From NCBI GenBank assembly GCA_963753055.1, contig CAVWAP010000009.1:496001-560000 (forward strand): a stretch of 64,000 bases of DNA. Reading direction: 5' to 3'. Source of the DNA: JAUWGC01 sp963753055. GTDB lineage: Bacteria; Bacteroidota; Bacteroidia; Bacteroidales; B18-G4. Under the pieces are notes generated by a model, which did no database searches, was not told where the DNA came from, and saw only the letters and a program-made list of their open reading frames with translations. Below are positions 56,878 through 64,000 of this stretch, piece after piece. Both the position numbers and the translations under genes were made by a program. How positions within the stretch are numbered: the first letter of the stretch is position 1; every line of letters starts with the position of its first letter.

Positions 56878-57234
56878 ATTTAGAAGTGTGTTTGTAATTG
56901 AGACACAAATAACGGAAAAAATTCCAAATACCAAATCCCAAACTCCAAATTCAGACCGAATCCAAATTGTGAACCCATAACAATGACTAATTTTTAATGC
57001 CCTGATTTTCAGGACATTCAAAAACTTATTTTGGTGGTGGTTTTGCCCTTGCTTCCTGCGGTTGATAGGGGTTTTGGTGGGATTGCTCCTCTGGGATGCC
57101 ATCTCGCTAAAAACCCCAAAATCAGCCCCCTGTTTTCAATGGTTTCCGGGGAGTGATAATTGAGATGGCATCTCATTTTACATTTGGAAATTGGAATTTG
57201 GTATTTTACCTTTACTTTTTTTAAAACCAACCAT
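56878..57234. other. Intergenic region between dsrC and the MscS gene
   Basis: A divergent gap. TTCCAAATACCAAATCCCAAA words at 56920-56960 and their complement (GGAAATTGGAATTTGGTATT) at 57185-57205 form a long-range inverted repeat, with the text between them showing no gene. Promoters for both sides should be here, but none is clear. Confidence 0.45.
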
Positions 57235-59673
57235 ATGATAAAACGAATTACCTTTCTATTCATAATATTTTGTTCTGTTTCCTCCTGGCGTTCATGCCCA
57301 GGATCAGCAAACCACACCTACAGATACTATTATCGTTCCGGATGGTGAAACCATACGAAATCACCGAGATCCCCGCGGGGATTGAAAAGCTCAACAAGGA
57401 TATTTCCAGTACCTGGAAGCTAATATACGATAGCCTGTCGATTGCTGAAGTGGACAGCATCATGCCTTTTGCTCAATATTACCTCGATAGTGTTAAAATG
57501 ATCTTTAATAGACAAAAAGATATTTTTACCTATCGCGGCATGGAAAATTTTCTTTCGGAATGGACAAACTATGCAAAACGATTGGAGTCCTTGAGAAATG
57601 TTGTGTCTTCAAGAGTTGTTTTATTGAATAGTGAAGGTCGTTGAGGTAGAAGGAAGAATCAAAAAATGGGACATTACCCACAAGGACCTGATTGCCAGGG
57701 AAAGCGGTGAGCAATTGCTGAAGAATATCAACCGGGTCGTTGATACATTGAACATGATCAAATCTGCATTATCCGCCAGAACAGAATTCAGTATCAATCT
57801 GGAAAATAAAATCACTGATAAAGTACTTATCGTTGATGAGGTCCTGAATACCATTAAACAAAAGCAACGTGAATTGCAGGTTGCGTATTTTTATCGCGAC
57901 AGTGATCTAATTTGGTCGAAAGGCGACTCTGCCCGGCTTTCCAAAAATATAATTTCCCACACCGTAGAAATGTTTCATAATAATTCACGGGCAATTAACT
58001 TTTTTTTGAGCAACAATAAAAACAGTTCATACTTCCATTTATTGATATTCATTATCCTGCTGGCGCTGCTTTTCTATATCAGGAGAAAAATCGTGAAATT
58101 GAATGTGATAAGCGAAGACAGAGAAATTTTAACGGCCAAAACCATATTATTGCAACCAATTGTCGTTGCCCTGTTTCTTAGTTTACTGGCCGGTATGTTT
58201 ATTTATTCAAACAGGCCTGTGATTTTCACTGAAGCTATTTTTATTATCCTGCTAATACCGTTGTTTGTCTTGCTGCCCAAGATCATTTCATCAAAATTTA
58301 ACTTCTTTTTGAAAATAATGATCCTTCTCTTTGTGCTTGATGAACTACAGATTTTTCTTGATCCATCTTCATTTTTAAGACGATTTCTATTACTTATTGT
58401 GGCTATAATTGCCTTCTGGTTGTATTACTCCCTATGGAAATTTAAAAAGCAAAATCCCGATGTCATTCACAACAGGATGTGGAGAATATTCCTTTCTGCC
58501 TCTCCTTTGCTCATTTTTTTATTGGGCATCTCTGTTATCGGCAATATCCTGGGCTATGTCAGACTGGCTGGTTTTATAGTCGATTCAATAGTATCTGCCA
58601 CCCTTGTAACAGCCATCTTCTTTATGTTGATGACCATCTTAAAAAGTATTGGCATGTATGGCTTGAGGCTCTATCATCGTGATTATTGGAATAATGATTT
58701 CCGGATTAATCTGCAAAAAAGGATAGATCGTATTGTGGGGATCATTGTAATACTAATCTGGCTGAAAACTATATTGCGTATCTTTAATGTATACCGGCTT
58801 TTGATAGACTGGGTCGAAAGCATCATGGAAATTGAGTGGTCCTTTGGTAAAGCCAATACTACAATATCCCTGGGGGGTATTATTTCATTTATCCTGATCC
58901 TTATTATCACTTTATTCTTGCTGCCTGGATGAAAAGGTTATTTAAATCAGAATTCGTTCTAAGATCAAAAATACCACGGGGAGTCCCTGCTGCTATATCT
59001 ATGCTAACCAGGTATATTATCGTAGCATTTGGTGTCTATATTGCTTTAGCAGCAGCCGGAGTAGACCTGGGACAATTTGGCCTTATTGCAGGTGCACTTG
59101 GTGTTGGTATTGGTTTTGGACTACAAAATGTGGTTTATAACTTCATCTCCGGGTTAATCATTTCCTTCGAAAGGCCTATACATGTTGGTGACACAATAGA
59201 AGTGGGAACGCTTATGGGGAATGTTACCGAGATCGGTGTGCGCTCAAGCAAGCTTAAAACATTTGATGGCTCGGAAGTAATCGTTCCTAACGGGAACCTG
59301 ATCTCCAAAGAGGTTATCAACTGGACCCTTTCAGATCAGAGGCGTCGGTTGATGATCAAGATCCGGACAGATTATAATGCTGAACCTCAAAAGGTATTAA
59401 AGATTATCCGTGAAGCAAGCCAAGAAGCACTCAAATACATTAAAAGAGCCCCAGGTTATGGCACTTTTCGATGGATATGGTGATTCATCCCTCGATTTTT
59501 CACTTTATTTCTGGGTTTATTTTAATGTTGGCTTCACAACTAAAAGTGAAGTGGCATTGAGCATTTATGAAACATTGAAAATAGAAGGAATAGGTGTCCC
59601 AATACCAGCCCAAAGATGGTACCAGGAAAAAGATGGAAACCCTGATGATCTTCTTCCGGGATCCGGCGAATAA
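57235..59673 (+). CDS. MscS-family mechanosensitive channel, several frameshifts
   Basis: One gene of about 810 codons read across frames: a signal peptide ending GVHAQ, an N-terminal coiled-coil periplasmic part (57.3-57.9 kb), about eight helices (58.0-58.9 kb), then the MscS core. The core has the pore-lining GLIAGALGVGIGFGLQN, then FISGLIISFERPIHVGDTIEV, VPNGNLISKEVINW and a C-terminal DGYGDSSLDFSLYFWV. Frame breaks lie near 57300, 57345, 57640, 58928 and 59455. Motif conservation favours a working gene with indel errors. It protects against osmotic downshock. Confidence 0.82.
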
Positions 59674-59753
59674 TTAGTATTTCAAAGCAAATTTCCCCGG
59701 AATTTCAACTTTTTGTAAATTTGCGTGTTTTAACAGACAACTATTTGTATATG

Positions 59754-59761
59754 TATATTTG
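59754..59761 (+). promoter_or_regulatory. Possible -7 box TATATTTG upstream of the TGA-containing gene
   Basis: TATATTTG matches TAnnTTTG, 46 bp before the ATG at 59808. The TTG box about 20 bases upstream is not clear. It suggests the gene is transcribed separately from MscS. Confidence 0.4.
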
Positions 59762-59807
59762 TCTTATTAACTGAAATTTTATTTCATATTGATAACTCTT
59801 TAAAACT

Positions 59808-61616
59808 ATGATAAAACGACCAATGAAAATCTATTTGATTCTTCTTGTACTGATTTTGGGCATTCCTGTGCTGGGGCAAACTCCATACTGGAATGAAGAT
59901 TTCATGGAACCCCAGGAATGGACAACAGAAGGAAATTGGCATATCCAAACTGGTTATATGAGGTTGGACTGGGACCCGATAGTTATCAACTATGATATGT
60001 CGGCCACCTCCCCTGTAATCTCACTGGGAGACAGGGAGTATGGCCTGGGTATCATACAGTACCTGGAGCCCTGGATAATGATGGCCTCAACAGAAAAAGC
60101 TGAGATCTCCATCGTGTCAGATGGGAACGAATACATCATCTGGAGTTATGACCTAATTGATGGGGTCTGGGGTGCTGTTACAGGAACAGAAATCACCTTC
60201 GATATTTCTGCCTATGCAGAGACAGACATCCAGATCAAGTTCAGGTCGTACGGACCGACAACAGATGCCTGGTTCTGGTGGGATGTTTTTTCACTTGATA
60301 TCATAACTTTCGTGGATAACGATTTGGCTGTAAGCGATATTTCAGGACCAATAAATCTTGAGAAGGGTGAAACGGGCACCTGGGATGTGGAAATCAAGAA
60401 TGCAGGTATGGATTACCGGAAAGACTTTACGATCAAGATGTTTGACATCAAATCCGGCAACCTGATTGATAGTGTGCTGGAAGAAGACAGCCTGGGTTTT
60501 GGGCAGACAAAAACATACAGCTTTGAATGGTCTTCAGATTCAGCAATGAATACAGCCTTTTATGCTGTCGTGGAGAATGACGGGGATGAGTATTATCCAA
60601 ATAATATATCACCCAGTGCTTTTGTGAGGGTGAAACCCGACAGGGAATTCAATATCCTGGTCTGGGAAAACGATAATAATATACCCACGATCATGGATCC
60701 GGAACTTGGAGATGAGATAAGGCCCCCGGTGGGCGTGAAGAGGGCATTGCGTGCAGCCGGTTTCGATTATGACACAGCATATTTACTCCCTGATTCCATA
60801 TCGGGTTATGACGTGATCTTTGGCATCATGGGATGTTACTGCTTCACCTGAGGCCTTGTGCCGCCTGGGTTTGTATCTGTAACAGACCAGGCAGATCTCT
60901 ACAGCTACCTGATACTGAACAATGGTGGCTTATATATTGAAAGCGTTGACCTTGGCAAGGACCATAACGGGACATCATTCTTTGGATTGTTGGGACTGAA
61001 ATACATTGGGGACGGACCGGATGAGGCGATTCACGAATTGATTGGAAAAGACAGTACAATGGGTAAAGGATTGAGCTACAAATATTACGGTGGGCATGAT
61101 GCGCATTTTCGTGTCGATGAGCTGGAAGCACGCGGAAGCGAGGTACTCTTCAGAGATGAAGAGGGCACAGACCGTGTTTTCGTCGTGGACAATGGATACA
61201 AAGCCATCAGCACATCCATCCTGATGAGCGCCATGAGCAACGGGGATTCCCTGAACCTCAAAGCATTCTGGATCAGTGAAATGGTTGATTTCCTTGCCGG
61301 AGAATCAACAATCATTGGTATGAAAGAAAATTTGGATGATATCATGAGGCTGGGCAGCAATTACCCCAATCCATTTCATGCACAAACATCCATAGATTAC
61401 ACAGTCGTTGAACCCGGCAGGGTTCGTATTGATGTTTACAACCTGAGCGGAAAACGGGTCAGTAATCTTGTCGACAAAGAAGTTATGCCCGGTGAGTATA
61501 CCATCACCTGGGACGGGACAGATATAAATGGGGCAAGTCTGCAAAGCGGAATCTACATTTATAAAATGAGCTTAAGTGGTCGTACGAAGTCCGAAAGGAT
61601 GATTATGCTGAAATAA
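59808..61616 (+). CDS. Secreted T9SS protein with in-frame TGA, candidate selenoprotein
   Basis: 602 codons if the TGA at 60849-60851 is read through. A signal peptide (LGIPVLGQ) is followed by a jellyroll-like region, a CARDB-like domain (about 165-265; NDLAVSDISGPINLEKGETG), then a flavodoxin/GATase-like domain (LVWENDNNIPTIMD...GYDVIFGIMG). The TGA is codon 348 in CYCFT-TGA-GLVPPG. The frame continues without a shift to NYPNPFHAQTSIDYTV and a T9SS type-A sorting domain (GIYIYKMSLSGRTKSERMIMLK split over its last 22 residues). tRNA-Sec begins 17 bp later. Alternative: a point error or nonsense mutation. Confidence 0.75.
60863..60892 (+). promoter_or_regulatory. SECIS-like hairpin downstream of the in-frame TGA
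   Basis: Stem GCCTGG/CCAGGC (60863-60868 with 60887-60892), one bulged G, then TTTGT/ACAGA (60870-60874 with 60882-60886, one wobble), closing a 7-nt loop ATCTGTA that contains GT. The loop starts 23 nt after the TGA, inside the range reported for bacterial SECIS elements (about 16-37 nt). The loop lacks a G in its first two positions, which bacterial consensus prefers. Confidence 0.5.
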
Positions 61617-61633
61617 GTACGTACCTTTGCATT

Positions 61634-61725
61634 AGAGAGGAAGGAACTGGTGTTCCACCTGGTCTTCAAAACCAGTAGCAGACGGATAAAACCGGCTGTG
61701 GCAGGTTCGATTCCTGCCCTCTCTG
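61634..61725 (+). tRNA. selC: Selenocysteine tRNA (anticodon TCA)
   Basis: Acceptor AGAGAGG/CCTCTCT (61634-61640 with 61718-61724). D arm GGAAC-TGGT-GTTCC. Anticodon stem CTGGT/ACCAG with loop CTTCAAA, anticodon TCA at 61666-61668. Long variable arm CAGACGG/CCGGCTG with a six-base loop. T arm GCAGG-TTCGATT-CCTGC. Discriminator G at 61725, then a T-run; no CCA is encoded. Acceptor plus T stem is 12 bp instead of the usual 13 for bacterial tRNA-Sec. selA and selB follow. Confidence 0.93.
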
Positions 61726-61754
61726 CTTTTTTATACGCCGAAAAGAATGATCAT

Positions 61755-63174
61755 ATGAGCCCCAAAAAAGAAGAATTCAGCAAACTCCCGGGGGTTGACA
61801 AGCTTCTGACTACACCTGAAGTCAAGGGACTCCTGGCTGACTATGATGATGAACTGGTAAAATATATCATCAGGAAGGTCTTACAGGAACTCCGCATGAA
61901 TGCCGCTGCTAAAGGGGATATACCACCATTACCGGACATTCTTGATAAAATCAATAAAGATGTTGCCCTGCTTGGTAAGCGTAGCATGAAAAGGGTTATT
62001 AACGCTACCGGTGTCGTTATCCATACAAATTTAGGAAGGGCCCCGTTCGGTCCGGAAATCATTGAAGAAACATCAAAGGTTATCTCCGGATACAACAACC
62101 TGGAGTTTGACCTGGGCACAGGAGAGCGTAAAACCCGCTACTACCACATCACTGAATTATTAAAATTCCTTACCGGGGCAGAAGATATCCTGGTGGTTAA
62201 CAATAATGCTGCTGCGGTGATGCTCGTTCTGCGCTCACTTGCGAGGGACAAGGAGGTAATTGTATCGAGGGGTGAGCTGATTGAGATTGGCGGATCATTC
62301 CGACTGCCTGATATCATGGCTGCTTCAGATTGTAAAATGGTTGAGATTGGAACTACCAACAAAACCAATATCGCAGACTATGAAAAGGCCATCACGGAGC
62401 AGACTTCCATCCTTTTCAAAGCCCACAAGTCGAACTATGAAATTCGTGGCTTCACCCAGGAAGCAAGCTTGAGTGAGCTGGTCAGCCTGGGCAAAAAGCA
62501 TAAGCTGCCGGTCATCTATGATATGGGATCCGGGTTGCTCCGCAAAACCAGCGTTGATGTCCTGAAAGATGAACCTGATGTCAGGCAAACCCTTGGAATG
62601 GGTATAGACCTGGTCACATTCAGTGGAGATAAATTGCTCGGAGCTGCGCAGGCTGGCATCATTGCCGGCAAGAAGGAATTAATTGCCCGGCTTAAAAAGG
62701 AGCCTATGCTCAGGGCATTAAGGGTTGGCAAAACAACGCTTGCTCTGTTGGAGACAGCCATGCGTTATTACCTGGATGACAGCATCCTGATAAAAAGGAA
62801 CAGCATTTTTAAAATGCTTGAGAGGACCCCTGCCGAACTACAGGAGATGGCGCAACGATTCCATGAAGCACTAGCAAAATAAGATATTCCGTCATTGGTC
62901 ATGGATAGTGAGGGCTATTGCGGTGGCGGTGCCATGCCGGGTGAAGGGGTTCAGAGCTTTGCCGTTAAAGCTCAATGAGAGATTCGATTCCAACAAGCAA
63001 AAATCCCAATTTGGTGAAAGGATCTACCTGGGATTGATGAGCCATCAGACACCCGTAGTGGCCATTCTTAAGAAAGGTGAGGTGTTCTTTGACATGCTTT
63101 CCATTTCCGAGGATGAGCTTAATCAGGTTGCTGATATTACAAATGAAGTTTACCAGGAGATAAAGGCAGGATGA
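61755..63174 (+). CDS. selA: L-seryl-tRNA(Sec) selenium transferase, interrupted
   Basis: PLP enzyme that converts Ser-tRNA-Sec to Sec-tRNA-Sec using selenophosphate. It starts at ATG 61755. Conserved parts are INATGVVIHTNLGRAPFG, NNNAAAVML, YDMGSG and the PLP Lys in TFSGDKLLGAAQAG. The frame stops at TAA 62880. The C-terminal SelA region continues in the same frame (GYCGGGAMPGEG), then shifts by one near 62970 to LNERFDS...LMSHQTPVVAILKKGEVFFDM and ends at 63172-63174. Two or three indels explain it; one missing A at 62876-62879 is likely. The stop overlaps selB (ATGA). Confidence 0.88.
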
Positions 63175-64000
63175 AACACTTGATCATTGGTACAGCCGGT
63201 CATGTGGATCATGGAAAGACAGCCCTGATCAAAGCCCTGACGCAAATCGATTGCGATACACATAAGCAGGAGAAGGACAGGGGCATTACCATCAACCTGG
63301 GTTTTGCGCATCTTGACCTGCCCGGTGGTGAATCTGTGGGTATTATTGATGTCCCTGGCCATAAGGATTTCATCAGGACCATGGTTGCCGGTGCATTTGG
63401 GATAGACATCGTCATGCTTGTGATTGCTGCCGACAGCGGGATCATGCCGCAGACGAAGGAGCACCTGAATATTATTGAAACGCTGGGTGTCAGCAATGGC
63501 ATTGTGGTGCTTACCAAGACCGACCTGGTTGATGAGGAGATGCTTGAGCTGGCCAAGCTTGAAATTACAGAATACCTGGAGGGGACGGTATTTGAAGATG
63601 CCCCTGTTTTTGGGGTGTCATCTGTCAGCGGACAGGGAATTGAAGAGCTCATCCAGGAAATTAATAAGCTGGTCGGGCAAATCGAACACAGGGAAGGAGC
63701 AGCGTTTTTCAGGATGTATGTCGACCGGGTCTTCAATGTGAAGGGTATCGGGTTTGTAGTCACGGGTACGGTGCTGGATGGTAAAGTAAAGGGTGGCGAC
63801 GAAGTGCTGATGCTTCCGGGAAAAAGCAAAAAGCTAAAGGTTAAAGGTATACAGCGTCACGGAAGCACAGTTGACCAGGTCTTTGCCGGTGACCGGGCAG
63901 CACTAAACCTTTCTGGCTTTAAGTCTGAGGATTTTCAAAGGGGTATGCTGCTATCAGATAAGGAACTGCAGGAAACCTCAATAATAGATGCAACTATCAC
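63171..64000 (+). CDS. selB: Selenocysteine-specific elongation factor SelB, 3' partial
   Basis: Translational GTPase that brings Sec-tRNA-Sec to UGA codons and binds SECIS hairpins through its C-terminal winged helices, which lie beyond the window. Seen here (276 codons): G1 GHVDHGKTALIKAL, switch region DRGITINLGFAHLDLP, G3 DVPGHKDF, G4 TKTD, then domain II (FRMYVDRVFNVKGIGFVVTGTVLDG). The frame is intact to the right edge. The start overlaps the selA stop, so the genes are coupled. Confidence 0.95.
   Translation, partial: MKHLIIGTAGHVDHGKTALIKALTQIDCDTHKQEKDRGITINLGFAHLDLPGGESVGIIDVPGHKDFIRTMVAGAFGIDIVMLVIAADSGIMPQTKEHLNIIETLGVSNGIVVLTKTDLVDEEMLELAKLEITEYLEGTVFEDAPVFGVSSVSGQGIEELIQEINKLVGQIEHREGAAFFRMYVDRVFNVKGIGFVVTGTVLDGKVKGGDEVLMLPGKSKKLKVKGIQRHGSTVDQVFAGDRAALNLSGFKSEDFQRGMLLSDKELQETSIIDATI

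Noticed and set aside
62880..62882. selA internal stop as a recoded codon
   Set aside because: It is TAA, not TGA, and a nearby frame shift shows ordinary indel damage.

Overview
This window comes from a Bacteroidota chromosome, most like an anaerobic or microaerobic Bacteroidales/Marinilabiliales-type organism. That placement is inferred from gene content: type IX secretion (T9SS) C-terminal domains, an S46 dipeptidyl-peptidase, a BlaI/BlaR1 pair whose sensor carries a TonB domain, LytS/LytTR signalling, an OlsF-like aminolipid acyltransferase, and TAnnTTTG-type promoters with few Shine-Dalgarno sites. No species can be named from the sequence.

Layout. 1-15 kb holds ordinary genes: an NtrY-like kinase (5' end outside the window), dut, a polysaccharide flippase, mrdA-rodA, a thioredoxin-fold DUF255 protein, recJ, a DUF308 protein, a LysE exporter and an EEP hydrolase. 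At 15.4-16.7 kb a REP-associated (RAYT-type) transposase sits between two palindrome arrays of the same order. 16.7-25 kb carries hemW, a DUF362/polyferredoxin pair, a kinase with PPK2, and an S9 peptidase. At 25-27.5 kb is a blaI-blaR1(TonB) operon whose operator recurs exactly in front of a MORN-type gene. 27.5-29.5 kb is a repeat-rich element: two 150-bp direct repeats, each followed by 40-bp tandem repeats, around an ORF6N gene and a broken GIY-YIG gene. 29.6-34 kb is a MacB-type ABC export operon. 34-38 kb has two peptidases (M49-like and a DPP7-type S46). 38-45.5 kb has an OlsF-like protein, a GNAT-like protein and a LytS-LytTR-lipoprotein operon whose last gene has four glycogen-binding-like repeats.

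46-53 kb holds two heavily frame-broken T9SS cargo genes, an S8 subtilase and an SGNH-like protein. They share a C-terminal module, and each is followed by a 77-aa Pro-rich, single-membrane-helix mini-protein. 53-57 kb has a cysteine desulfurase (one-base frameshift) and a dsrC-dsrM-dsrK-like operon with no dsrAB in view. 57-59.7 kb is a frame-broken MscS channel.

The most exciting part is 59.8-64 kb: a selenocysteine locus with tRNA-Sec (anticodon TCA), selA (interrupted) and selB (running off the window). Directly upstream is a secreted T9SS-type protein with one in-frame TGA (60849-60851) in a Cys-x-Cys-x-x-TGA context. A SECIS-like hairpin follows the TGA, and the downstream frame stays open to a normal C-terminal sorting domain. 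It is a candidate exported selenoprotein.

Frame-breaking indels are far commoner after about 46 kb and also hit conserved genes (cysteine desulfurase, selA, MscS), so part of that damage is probably sequence error.
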